Below are positions 7,484 through 16,013 of a stretch of DNA of 64,000 nucleotides, piece by piece; the first letter of the stretch is position 1; every line of letters begins with the position of its first letter. The notes beneath the pieces were generated by a model, which did no database searches, was not told the DNA's origin, and worked only from the letters and a program-made list of their open reading frames with translations. The stretch lies in contig OZ244980.1 of assembly GCA_965223035.1 (NCBI GenBank), positions 3,720,001 to 3,784,000 on the forward strand. The letters are read 5' to 3'. A program made the position numbers and the translations under genes. Origin of the DNA: CAMDPA01 sp965223035. Lineage in GTDB: Bacteria > Pseudomonadota > Alphaproteobacteria > Rhizobiales > Hyphomicrobiaceae.

Positions 7484-7843
7484 TCATCTGACGACCGGTG
7501 CGCGGTACCCGGGGCGGCTGGGCGACAGGCTGTCGATATAGGCCAGCAGGGCATCGAGTTCGGCGCGCGAGAATGTATACATCGGCATCTCGTCATGCCC
7601 CGCTACCACACCCGTGCGCCTGGCTCGGACCAACATCCCGATAGGATAGCGCCGGTAAAGGTTACGAAATGGTATCGCGATCCGATGCGGGCTCTCGCCC
7701 GTCCGCCCCACCGCATGACACGCACCGCAGCGTGATAGGGCCAAGGCTCGCCCGCGTTCCAGCACCGCCGCCGTTTCATCCGCCCGACTTTCAGCCGCGC
7801 AGCCGATGGCCGACAGCAACACCAGCAACCAAACGTTAAACAT
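7484..7843 (-). CDS. Small monohaem c-type cytochrome
   Basis: A 119-residue secreted cytochrome c. Residues 1-20 form a signal peptide (MFNVWLLVLLSAIGCAAES). Haem attachment is CGACH at 39-43, and a candidate axial Met is in GHDEMPMY (86-88), followed by helix AELDALLAYIDSLS. It is a paralogue of the plus-strand cytochrome at 5965-6297. The start at ATG 7843 places the signal peptide at the N-terminus; an upstream in-frame start adds 20 basic residues. It is followed on the same strand by the frameshifted anchored cytochrome, so the two were probably one small operon for periplasmic electron transfer. No oxidase or dehydrogenase gene is nearby to name the pathway. Confidence 0.85.
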   Translation of the reverse strand: MFNVWLLVLLSAIGCAAESRADETAAVLERGRALALSRCGACHAVGRTGESPHRIAIPFRNLYRRYPIGMLVRARRTGVVAGHDEMPMYTFSRAELDALLAYIDSLSPSRPGYRAPVVR

Positions 7844-7926
7844 GCAAGCAGATCCGTTGCGCCAACCATAAACACCGATGGACCTTAAGCGTCGATCCCG
7901 CATGGCGGTTGATCGACATCAAGTTG

Positions 7927-7988
7927 CGCAGCCCCCTGCCCTTCATCAGCAGCCCCCCAGATCCGATGAAAAGCAGGTTGCCCAGGGG
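7927..7988. repeat. Degenerate R1 alpha hairpin
   Basis: Weak but recognisable arms: ccctgcccttcatc on the left and gatgaaaagcaggttgccc on the right. The CTAG edges are lost. It lies next to a better copy at 8020-8078. Confidence 0.5.
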
Positions 7989-8019
7989 CCAGCTAAGAAT
8001 CGGGACTCAGTTTGGGCCA

Positions 8020-8078
8020 AGAGCAACCTGGCTTTAATCGGAATTGGAACGATCCCGATTAAAGGCGCGATGATCTAG
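8020..8078. repeat. R1 repeat beside the IS5 remnant
   Basis: agagcaacctggctttaatc on the left and ccgattaaaggcgcgatga with tgatctag on the right, ending in CTAG at 8075-8078, only 35 bp before the transposase remnant. Confidence 0.8.
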
Positions 8079-8113
8079 CTGGTGCTTCCAGCTCCCCAAA
8101 CAGCGGGCTGCCA

Positions 8114-8822
8114 ATGAGTCGTTGCGGTTTGACAGATCGCCAGTGGGACAAGATTGAGCCGCTTTGTGAGGACAAGAAGACCGATGCCGGTCACCCGGGT
8201 GGTGATGGTCGGGTGGACAACGAAGATTGTCGCACTGACCGACGCCCTCGGCCGTCTCGTGCGCTTCGTTGTCCTGCCTGGACAATCGCTACGATACGGT
8301 CGGCGTCGCACCGCTGGTCAGGAGGTCGAGTTCCCAGGGCTCACCGCTGACAATGCCTACGATTGCACCTGGATCGTTTTACTCGTCCTATCGCCGGCCG
8401 GCTACCTGAGGATCATTTTGCTCGTCCTATCGCCGGCCGGCTACCTGAGGATCATTTTGCTCGTCCTATCGCCGGCCGGCTACCTGAGGACTGTGACGAA
8501 CGGATCGAGCGCGGTGCCAAGATCGTCATCTCGCAAAGGCCAAAACGAAGATGGCCCCTTAAGATCGACGAGGAGATGTACCGATGGCGCCACCTCGTCG
8601 AGACCTTCCTTTGCAATCTCAAAGAGTTCAAACGCTTCGCCGCACGCGGCGAGAAGACTGACAGCAGCTACCGCGCAACGATCTATGCGGCAGCACCTGT
8701 GATCCACGCGCGCTCAACCACAACAGGTGCCAGCCCATTGGTGGTGCGGATCGCCCCAGGCCGGTCTGCGGGCGGCAGTCGCCGCCAGCTCAGTCCGGCC
8801 GCTCCAGTTGCGGCACCACCTT
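8114..8822 (+). pseudogene. IS5-family transposase remnant
   Basis: Pieces of one DDE transposase survive in different frames. An N-terminal piece starts at 8114 (MSRCGLTDRQWDKIEPL). After a large internal deletion comes TKIVALTDALGRLVRFVVLP, then GLTADNAYD with the second catalytic Asp. The C-terminal third follows in another frame: ERGAKIVISQRP and MYRWRHLVETFLCNLKEFKR with the catalytic Glu region, then SYRATIYAAAPVI. The region between first and second catalytic Asp is mostly gone, there are frameshifts, and a 39-bp segment is triplicated at 8372-8488. It cannot be active. I could not identify terminal inverted repeats, so the outer limits are uncertain. Confidence 0.85.
8372..8488. repeat. 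39-bp tandem repeat, three units
   Basis: Three head-to-tail 39-bp units, units 2 and 3 identical and unit 1 with two changes, each beginning gatc(a/g)ttt and containing atcgccggccggctacctga. The length equals 13 codons, so frames stay open across it. It interrupts the transposase remnant between the second Asp and the C-terminal region. Confidence 0.95.
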
Positions 8823-8949
8823 AATCGTGCGGCAAACTCGAGCAAACATTGTTGTCGCTGAGACCATTTTTCATGGCATAACACCGCTGCATGCGGCCCG
8901 ATCGGATCTCGCCGCGGACACCATTGCACGTTGATTAGGAGCAGAACCC

Positions 8950-10344
8950 ATGCCGGCGCCATGGTCGCCAGACAGCTGGAGATCGAAACCGATTATCCAA
9001 GTTCCCGCATACCCCGACCCAGCGGCGCTGCGTGAGGTTGAGCGCAGGCTCGCCACCTTTCCGCCGCTGGTGTTTGCCGGAGAGGCCCGTGATCTGAAGA
9101 AAGGTCTGGCGCAAGTGGCCGCCGGCGATGGCTTTTTGTTGCAGGGCGGCGATTGTGCGGAAAGCTTTGCCGAGCACGGCGCCGACAATATTCGCGACTT
9201 CTTCCGCGTGTTCCTGCAGATGGCCGTGGTTTTGACCTATGCGGCCTCGCTGCCGGTGGTCAAAGTCGGCCGTATCGCCGGACAATTTGCCAAACCCCGT
9301 TCATCGGACGTCGAGAAGAAGGGCGATGTCGTCTTGCCGAGCTATCGCGGCGACATCATCAACAGTGCGGACTTCACCGCGCAGGCCCGAACGCCAGATC
9401 CGAGCCGTCAGCTCGAGGCCTATCGGCAGTCGGCCGCGACGCTCAACTTGGTGCGCGCCTTCGCGATGGGTGGCTTCGCCGATCTGGAACGCGTGCACCA
9501 GTGGACGCTCGGGTTTGTAACGGACAGCCCACAAGGCCACCGCTACCAGGAGATCGCCGATCGCATCACCGAGACCATCGGCTTCATGCGCGCGTGCGGC
9601 ATTTCTTCGGCCAACACGCCGCAACTGGGCTCAACCAACTTCTACACCAGCCACGAGGCCCTGCTGTTGGGCTACGAACAGGCCTTCACGCGGCTCGATT
9701 CGACGTCCGGTGAGTATTACGGCACCAGCGGGCACATGTTGTGGATCGGCGATCGCACACGGCAGCCGGACCATGCGCATGTCGAATTCTGCCGTGGCAT
9801 TCGCAATCCGATCGGCATCAAGTGCGGACCGTCGCTCGAGCCGCAGACACTGTTAAAGCTGCTCGACAGTCTCAACCCCGCCGATGAACCCGGACGGATC
9901 ACGCTGATCTGTCGGTTCGGCGCCGACGACATTGAAGGGCTTTTGCCCAAGTTGATCCGCGCGGTCGAGACCGAAGGGCGGACGGTGGTGTGGTCGTGCG
10001 ATCCGATGCACGGCAATACCATCACGGCGGGTTCCGGCTACAAGACCCGGCCGTTTGACCGGATCCTCGATGAGGTCGATACCTTCTTCGCCGTCCATCG
10101 CGCCGAGGGCACCCATGCCGGCGGTGTGCACGTCGAAATGACCGGCCAGAACGTCACCGAGTGTACCGGTGGCGCCGGTGCGATCTCGGAGGCGGACCTA
10201 TCCGATCGTTACCACACCCACTGCGATCCGCGGCTCAACGCCGACCAGTCTTTGGAGCTCGCTTTTTTGATCGCGGAGCGGCTGAAAATGGAGCGGGCGG
10301 AGCGAGGCCGGCAGGCTGCGGCAGCGAACGTGGCGGTCGGCTAA
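8950..10344 (+). CDS. Class II DAHP synthase
   Basis: This enzyme condenses phosphoenolpyruvate and erythrose-4-phosphate, the first step of the shikimate pathway to aromatic amino acids. The 464-residue length and sequence fit the class II (plant/Mycobacterium-like) type: LQGGDCAESF with the metal-binding Cys, VKVGRIAGQFAKPRS, SYRGDIINS, FYTSHEALLLGYEQ, GEYYGTSGHMLWIGDRTRQ, NPIGIKCGPS, VVWSCDPMHGNT, GGVHVEMTGQNVTECTGG and RYHTHCDPRLN. All are typical active-site or structural blocks, with no deletion. ATG 8950 begins MPAPWSPDSW. The gene stands alone between the IS remnant and a substrate-binding-protein gene. Alphaproteobacterial names vary (aroF, aroG, aroH), so no symbol is given. Confidence 0.95.
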   Translation: MPAPWSPDSWRSKPIIQVPAYPDPAALREVERRLATFPPLVFAGEARDLKKGLAQVAAGDGFLLQGGDCAESFAEHGADNIRDFFRVFLQMAVVLTYAASLPVVKVGRIAGQFAKPRSSDVEKKGDVVLPSYRGDIINSADFTAQARTPDPSRQLEAYRQSAATLNLVRAFAMGGFADLERVHQWTLGFVTDSPQGHRYQEIADRITETIGFMRACGISSANTPQLGSTNFYTSHEALLLGYEQAFTRLDSTSGEYYGTSGHMLWIGDRTRQPDHAHVEFCRGIRNPIGIKCGPSLEPQTLLKLLDSLNPADEPGRITLICRFGADDIEGLLPKLIRAVETEGRTVVWSCDPMHGNTITAGSGYKTRPFDRILDEVDTFFAVHRAEGTHAGGVHVEMTGQNVTECTGGAGAISEADLSDRYHTHCDPRLNADQSLELAFLIAERLKMERAERGRQAAAANVAVG

Positions 10345-10837
10345 GGCCATCGGCGAAAGCGTGCGGGGCGAAAGCGTGCGGGGCGAACACGGCCTGATGC
10401 ACGAGAGCGTTCGCGGGTCAGGCGTCGGTCGTGTTTGCGCCCAAAAACGCCGCCCCTGGGTTGGCACTGCCAATTGAGGCGGTCTAATTCAAGGCCCGAC
10501 ATTGATCGCTCGTGAGGATCAGCTCAGCGTTATGGCCCCAAGCCGGGATCGTGTCCGTTTCGATGACGGGCAGGTGGCTCTAGATCATCATACCTTCGAT
10601 CGGGATCGTCCCGATTCCGATCGAAGGCGGGTCAGCCGACCGATCGACCGCTTGATTGGACCTGTTCAAGCCCTATGCTTACCGAGCGGCCGTTCGACCA
10701 GGCCGGCGCATCAGCAATTCCGTCTGGTCGGATAATGGTTTAATCAGTTGCTCGATAACCGGTTCGGGATCCTCAGTTCGCGCCAGGACCCGGCCGGTGC
10801 AGCCTGCAATAATCGTCACGGGCGCGAGGGAGGACAC
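10345..10837. other. Intergenic region with R1 pair and short direct repeat
   Basis: The gap holds two adjacent copies of a 16-bp sequence (gcgaaagcgtgcgggg) at about 10353-10384 and a degenerate R1 pair near 10530-10634. A good Shine-Dalgarno (gagggagga) precedes the next ATG. No gene-like ORF of believable composition is present. Confidence 0.6.
10530..10634. repeat. R1 repeat, two hairpins
   Basis: A degenerate alpha unit ending in gatgacgggcaggtggctct is fused at ctctagatc to a second hairpin with arms taccttcgatcgg and ccgatcgaaggcgg. The TCGATC/GATCGA stem is a compensated variant of the family. Confidence 0.7.
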
Positions 10838-12109
10838 ATGGCCAATACACATTCAATGCGACCGTCACGGCGGACACTCATCAAAGGCGGCCTGGCCAGC
10901 GCGGTTGCGGCCCCAGCCATTGTGCGCGTGATCCCGGTCAACGCCCAAAGCAAGGTGATCAAGATCGGCCACGTCAGCCCACGAACCGGGCCGCTGGCCG
11001 CATTCGGTGAAGCCGACCTGTTCGTGCTCGACGGAATCAACACACTGATCGCCAACGGCATCACATCCGGCGGGCGGGTCTACCCGGTCAAGATCATATC
11101 CAAAGACAGCCAATCCAATCCAAGTCGCGCCTCCGAGGTCGCCTCGGAATTGATCCTGCGCGACGAGGTGGACTTGATCGTCGCCGCCTCCACACCTGAC
11201 ACGACCAACCCGGTGGCCGACCAGGCCGAGGTCAACGAAGTACCGTGCGTCACGACAGACTGTCCGTGGCAGCCGTACTTTTTCGGGCGCAAGGGCGATC
11301 CCAAGACAGGGTTCACCTGGACCTATCACTTTTTCTGGGGGCTGGAGGACGTGCTCGGCGCCTTCACCGCGTTATGGGACAGCGCGCCCACCAACAAGGT
11401 GGTCGGCGGCATGTTCTCCAACGACGCCGACGGCAACGCGTGGGGCGATCAAAAGCACGGCTTTCCGCCGGCGCTGGCCAAGACCGGCTACAAGCTGATC
11501 GATCCCGGCCGCTTCCAACTGCTGTCCAATGATTTCACCGCGCAAATCGCGGCGTTCAAGGCTGCCGACGTGGAAATTGTTACCGGCGTTTTCATCCCAC
11601 CCGACTTCGCCACGTTCTGGAGCCAAGCCGCGCAGCAAGGCTTCAGGCCCAAGATCGTCACGGTCGGCAAGGCGCTGCTGTTCCCATCGGTGATCGCGTC
11701 ACTGGGCGAGCGCGGGCACGGGCTGACGACCGAAGTGTGGTGGTCGCCGAACCATCCCTTCAAGTCGAGCCTGACCGGCCAGACCGCCGAGCAACTGTGC
11801 GATGCCTACACGGCCGCCACCCGTCGGCCCTGGACCCAGCCGATCGGCTTCAAGCACGCGTTGTTCGAGGTGGCGATCGATGTGCTCAAGCGCGCCAAAA
11901 AGCTGGAGCCCAAACCGATCCTCGACGCGATCGTGGCGACCGATGCGCGAACCATCGTCGGCCCGGTCGGATGGGGTCAGGGGCCGGTCAAGAATGTGAC
12001 CAAAACGCCGCTGGTGGCCGGGCAGTGGAAGAAGGGCGAATTGGTCATCACGACCAACAAGACGGCGCCCAACATTCCGGTCGGCGGCAAACTGGAGTTG
12101 TTGAGCTAA
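10838..12109 (+). CDS. ABC transporter substrate-binding protein, Leu/Ile/Val type
   Basis: A periplasmic binding protein of the branched-chain amino-acid/amide family (Peripla_BP_6 fold), 423 residues. The N-terminus is a Tat-type signal, SRRTLIKGGLASAVAAPAIV, predicting export in folded form. The mature part begins VIKIGHVSPRTGPLAAFGEA, a standard family opening, followed by SKDSQSNPSRASEVASELIL and LIVAASTPDTTNPVADQAEV. The start is ATG 10838 with a strong gagggagga upstream. No permease or ATPase gene is adjacent, so the transporter is encoded elsewhere or the protein is an orphan receptor. The ligand cannot be read from sequence; many relatives carry aromatic acids or amides. Confidence 0.9.
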   Translation: MANTHSMRPSRRTLIKGGLASAVAAPAIVRVIPVNAQSKVIKIGHVSPRTGPLAAFGEADLFVLDGINTLIANGITSGGRVYPVKIISKDSQSNPSRASEVASELILRDEVDLIVAASTPDTTNPVADQAEVNEVPCVTTDCPWQPYFFGRKGDPKTGFTWTYHFFWGLEDVLGAFTALWDSAPTNKVVGGMFSNDADGNAWGDQKHGFPPALAKTGYKLIDPGRFQLLSNDFTAQIAAFKAADVEIVTGVFIPPDFATFWSQAAQQGFRPKIVTVGKALLFPSVIASLGERGHGLTTEVWWSPNHPFKSSLTGQTAEQLCDAYTAATRRPWTQPIGFKHALFEVAIDVLKRAKKLEPKPILDAIVATDARTIVGPVGWGQGPVKNVTKTPLVAGQWKKGELVITTNKTAPNIPVGGKLELLS

Positions 12110-12253
12110 CCGCTCGGGGAGGCTCGTTTGAGATCGACGCCGACCGCGGTCCATCTCAAGCCTGTACGGCGCAGCGCCGGGCCCATCTGATCGGCGTGCC
12201 CGCACGGGCCTCGACCGAGGTTGCATTGGCGGCGTGGTGTTGACGCGCCTCAA

Positions 12254-12392
12254 TCTAGATCATCGTGCCTTAAGTTGGAACCGCACAGCCGGTTCCCATT
12301 TAAGGCACAAAGCTGATCGCCCTTAACGTGGTGAGCAGCTTTCGGCTGGTCATCGGGGTCGGTCCGAAGCCGATGATATGCAGGTTGGTCTG
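12254..12392. repeat. R1 composite, beta-spacer-alpha
   Basis: A beta hairpin (12254-12318, arms gtgccttaagttggaaccg and cggttcccatttaaggcac), the conserved spacer with gtggtgagcagct, then a degenerate alpha hairpin ending gcaggttggtct. It fills the convergent junction between the binding-protein gene and uvrA; the rest of that gap holds nothing recognisable. Confidence 0.75.
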
Positions 12393-12456
12393 GGCGGAAA
12401 TCAACCGAGCCACCCCGCACGCTGAACCGACCCGGCCGTTCGGCCGCGGCGCCCGC

Positions 12457-15400
12457 CTACGCCGCAGCTTCGCGCCGGCGCGCCGCGTGGCGTGAGACCT
12501 GGCGCACGGCTTTGCTACGCTGTACGGCGCCTGACTCGCGCGCCCGGCGACGCAACAGCGCGCGCAGGAACTGCCCGGTATGGCTATGCTGGCAGGCCGC
12601 CACCTGCTCTGGCGTTCCCACGGCCACCACCTGCCCACCGCCGTCGCCACCTTCCGGACCCAGATCAATGATCCAGTCGGCGGTCTTGATCACCTCCAGA
12701 TTGTGCTCGATGACCACCACCGTGTTGCCGGCGTCGGCCAGCTCGTGCAGCACTTCCAGCAGCTTGGCGACGTCATGGAAATGCAGACCCGTCGTCGGCT
12801 CGTCAAGGATGTAAAGCGTGCGCCCGGTGGCCCGCCTCGACAACTCCTTGGCGAGCTTGATGCGTTGCGCCTCACCGCCGGACAGCGTCGTCGCCTGCTG
12901 ACCGATATGAATGTAACCGAGGCCGACCCGCGCCAGCGTCTCCAGCTTGTCGCGAATGGCAGGCACCGCTTGGAAAAAGGCCGCCCCCTCCTCAACCGTC
13001 ATGTCGAGAACGTCGGCGATCGATTTCTCGCGGAACCGCACCTCAAGCGTCTCGCGGTTATAGCGCTTACCTTTGCACTGGTCGCATGTGACGTAGACGT
13101 CGGGCAAAAAGTGCATCTCAATTTTGATGACGCCGTCACCTTGGCAGGCCTCGCACCGCCCGCCTTTGACATTGAACGAGAACCGGCCCGGCGCATAACC
13201 ACGCGCTTTCGCTTCAGGCAGGCCGGCGAACCACTCGCGGATCGGCGTGAAGGCACCGGTGTAGGTCGCCGGGTTGGAGCGCGGTGTGCGTCCGATCGGA
13301 GATTGGTCAATGTCGATCACCTTGTCGAGCAGCCCCAGGCCGGTGACATCATCGTGCGCTGAGGGTTGCTCGCGGGCGCCGTTGAGCCGCCGCGCGGCCG
13401 CCTTATAGACCGTGTCGATCAGAAACGTCGATTTGCCGCCGCCGGAGACGCCGGTGACACAGGTCAACAAACCGAGCGGTATTTGCGCCGTCACGTTCTG
13501 TAGGTTGTTGCCGCGGGCGCCAATCACCGTCAACGCCCGGCCCTCGACCGGCTCACGACGCGACGGCGGCAGCGGCACCTGCCGGGTGCCGCAGAGGTAT
13601 TGGCCGGTGATGCTTTCCGGGGCGGCCATGATCGCGGCCGGCGGACCCTGCGCGACGATGCTGCCGCCATGCACCCCGGCACCCGGCCCGATATCGACCA
13701 CGTGATCAGCAGCCAAAATGGCATCCTCGTCGTGCTCCACCACGATCACGGTGTTGCCCAGATCGCGCAAATGTTTGAGCGTCTCAAGCAGTCGCGCGTT
13801 GTCGCGCTGGTGCAGGCCGATCGATGGCTCGTCCAAGACGTAGAGCACGCCGGTCAGGCCGGAGCCGATTTGGCTGGCCAGCCGGATGCGCTGGCTCTCG
13901 CCACCCGACAGCGAACCGGACGCGCGTGACAGCGTCAAATAATCAAGCCCCACGTCGTTCAAGAACTGCAGCCGCTCGCGAATCTCTTTGAGAATGCGCG
14001 AGGCGATCTCCGTCTGCTTGGGCGTGAAGGTCTGCACGATATCGGCGAACCAAACATTGGCGTTTCGGATCGAGAAGTTTGCCACCTCCGAGATGTCGAG
14101 ACCGCCGATTTTCACGCTCAGCGCTTGCCGTTTCAAGCGCTTGCCGCCGCAGCTGCCACAGGGATGGTCCGACTGATAGCGGGCGAGCTCATCGCGCACC
14201 CAGGCCGAGTCGGTCTCGCGCCAACGCCGCTCGATGTTGCCGATCACACCTTCAAACGGCTTGGCGGTTTCATAGCGGCGCAGCCCGTCCTCGTAGACGA
14301 AGGTGATCTCCGTCGCGCCGGTGCCGAACAGGATGGCGTCGCGCACTTTTTTCGGCAGTTCGCGCCAGGGTGTCGACATCGACGCCTTAAAGTGGCGGGC
14401 CAACGCTTCCAGCGTCTGCTCGTAATAAGGTGAGGTGGCGCCGGTGCGCGCCCATGGTTGAACCGCCCCCTCGCCGAGCGACAAGCCGGTGTCGGGAACC
14501 ACCAAGTCGGGCTCGAATTTGAGCTCGGTGCCAAGCCCGTCGCAGGCCGGACAGGCGCCGGACGGGGCGTTGAAGGAAAACAGCCGCGGCTCGATCTCAT
14601 CGATGGTAAAGCCGGACACCGGGCAGGCAAATCGGGCGGAAAAGGTGATGCGCTCGTGCGTCTCGTTCTTGTTTTTGAGCACGGCGCTATCGCCGCTGGC
14701 CGACGCAGCTTTGTCGCCGGCGCTCGACGATGATGCCTTGCCGAGCGGCCGGTCCGCCAGTTCCGCGATCGCCAAGCCGTCGGACAGCCCCAGCGCGGTC
14801 TCCAACGAGTCGGCCAAACGTGCCGCGATGTCGCCGCGCACAATCAGGCGGTCGACAACGACGTCGATGTCCTGATTGAACTTCTTATCGAGCTTCGGCG
14901 CATCCGGGATCTCGTAGAAGGCGCCGTTGACCTTGACCCGCTGGAACCCCTTCTTCAGCAGTTCGGCCAGCTCCTTGCGGAACTCACCCTTGCGCCCGCG
15001 GACGATCGGCGCCAGCAGATAAAGCCGCGTGCCCTCGTCAAGCGACAGGACGCGATCGACCATCTGCGTGACAGTTTGGCTTTCGATCGGTAGGCCGGTG
15101 GCCGGCGAGTAGGGCACTCCGACGCGGGCGAACAACAGCCGCATATAGTCCCAAATCTCGGTCACGGTGCCGACCGTGGAGCGCGGATTGCGGCTGGTGG
15201 TCTTCTGCTCGATTGAGATCGCCGGCGACAGCCCGTCGATGTGGTCGACATCCGGCTTTTCCATCATCTCCAGGAACTGCCGGGCATAGGCCGATAGACT
15301 TTCAACGTAGCGCCGCTGGCCCTCCGCATAGATCGTATCGAACGCCAGGGACGACTTGCCCGAACCCGACAACCCGGTGAAGACGATCAACGCATCGCGC

Positions 15401-15537
15401 GGAATCGTCAGGTCGACGCCCTTGAGATTATGCTCGCGCGCGCCGCGCACATGGATGGTGCGCGGATCGTGCGGCGTCGCAGCCCGTGGTGCGGCCGCAC
15501 CGTTCAGTTTGCTCGATTTTCCGGGACGCTTGCTCAT
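12457..15537 (-). CDS. uvrA: Excinuclease ABC subunit A
   Basis: UvrA is the damage-sensing ATPase of nucleotide excision repair. The 1026-residue protein has both ABC modules: Walker A GLSGSGKSSLAF near residue 54 with YAEGQRRYVESLSAYARQF, signature LSGGESQRI, Walker B VLYVLDEPSIGLHQRD; then GVSGGGKSTFLID, LSGGEAQRIKLA and LYILDEPTTGLHFHD. The C-terminal zinc module is intact (CEACQGDG ... CDQCKGKR). The first zinc module has C305 and C329-x2-C332, but the fourth ligand position is Ser308 (FACPVSG), a form I recall from other alphaproteobacteria. Residues ~266-285 form a Ser/Ala-rich insertion. The start is ATG 15537. The gene is monocistronic. Confidence 0.98.
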   Translation of the reverse strand: MSKRPGKSSKLNGAAAPRAATPHDPRTIHVRGAREHNLKGVDLTIPRDALIVFTGLSGSGKSSLAFDTIYAEGQRRYVESLSAYARQFLEMMEKPDVDHIDGLSPAISIEQKTTSRNPRSTVGTVTEIWDYMRLLFARVGVPYSPATGLPIESQTVTQMVDRVLSLDEGTRLYLLAPIVRGRKGEFRKELAELLKKGFQRVKVNGAFYEIPDAPKLDKKFNQDIDVVVDRLIVRGDIAARLADSLETALGLSDGLAIAELADRPLGKASSSSAGDKAASASGDSAVLKNKNETHERITFSARFACPVSGFTIDEIEPRLFSFNAPSGACPACDGLGTELKFEPDLVVPDTGLSLGEGAVQPWARTGATSPYYEQTLEALARHFKASMSTPWRELPKKVRDAILFGTGATEITFVYEDGLRRYETAKPFEGVIGNIERRWRETDSAWVRDELARYQSDHPCGSCGGKRLKRQALSVKIGGLDISEVANFSIRNANVWFADIVQTFTPKQTEIASRILKEIRERLQFLNDVGLDYLTLSRASGSLSGGESQRIRLASQIGSGLTGVLYVLDEPSIGLHQRDNARLLETLKHLRDLGNTVIVVEHDEDAILAADHVVDIGPGAGVHGGSIVAQGPPAAIMAAPESITGQYLCGTRQVPLPPSRREPVEGRALTVIGARGNNLQNVTAQIPLGLLTCVTGVSGGGKSTFLIDTVYKAAARRLNGAREQPSAHDDVTGLGLLDKVIDIDQSPIGRTPRSNPATYTGAFTPIREWFAGLPEAKARGYAPGRFSFNVKGGRCEACQGDGVIKIEMHFLPDVYVTCDQCKGKRYNRETLEVRFREKSIADVLDMTVEEGAAFFQAVPAIRDKLETLARVGLGYIHIGQQATTLSGGEAQRIKLAKELSRRATGRTLYILDEPTTGLHFHDVAKLLEVLHELADAGNTVVVIEHNLEVIKTADWIIDLGPEGGDGGGQVVAVGTPEQVAACQHSHTGQFLRALLRRRARESGAVQRSKAVRQVSRHAARRREAAA

Positions 15538-15659
15538 GGCCCGATCTGGTAGCTGAAAGCGCGCGCAGCAGCAATCCAGCGCGCCGATGGCTCAACAGCT
15601 GAACGTCGCTGGCGTCGGCGTGGACGCCCGCAATGACTGCGGCGGAACGACACATTTTC

Positions 15660-15735
15660 TCTGCCGCTGCCGGGGGGCCGGCCACCCACACAAGCGACCA
15701 TTGGGGGGCCGGGCGGCGAGCGGGATGGTTCCAGC
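15660..15735. repeat. R2 interspersed repeat, minus orientation
   Basis: On the minus strand it reads gctggaaccatcccgctcgc, then a variable GC-rich core with gggtggccggcc. The left edge motif ccatcccgctc is shared with the copies at 24587, 26401 and 37360. It lies upstream of uvrA. Confidence 0.65.
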
Positions 15736-15751
15736 ACGCTCTGACAAGCAT

Positions 15752-15904
15752 TAGAGCAACCTGCCTTTGATCGGAATCGGAACGATCCCGATCAAAGGCA
15801 GAAAGTTGCTCACCACTTTAACAGCGATCATCTTTGCGCCTTAAATCGGAACCGGCGCAATTGGAATCGGCGTTGCGGTTCCGATTTAAGGCGCGATGAT
15901 CTAG
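15752..15904. repeat. R1 composite, alpha-spacer-beta, best-preserved copy
   Basis: The alpha hairpin has arms cctttgatcggaatcgg and ccgatcaaaggcag. The conserved spacer is ttgctcaccactttaacagc with gatcatctttgcgcc. The beta hairpin has arms gccttaaatcggaaccg and cggttccgatttaaggc. The edges are TTAG and CTAG. With the R2 copy it fills most of the 476-bp gap before the dehydrogenase gene end. Confidence 0.9.
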
Positions 15905-16013
15905 CGCGGCGGACCGGAACGCTGACAGGCTCGCCGACGCGTTTCCGGTTCTGAAGCCACCCGATCGCCGGCGATGCGGTGCGGACCGATCCCCGACACC
16001 GCGCGCCGAGACT

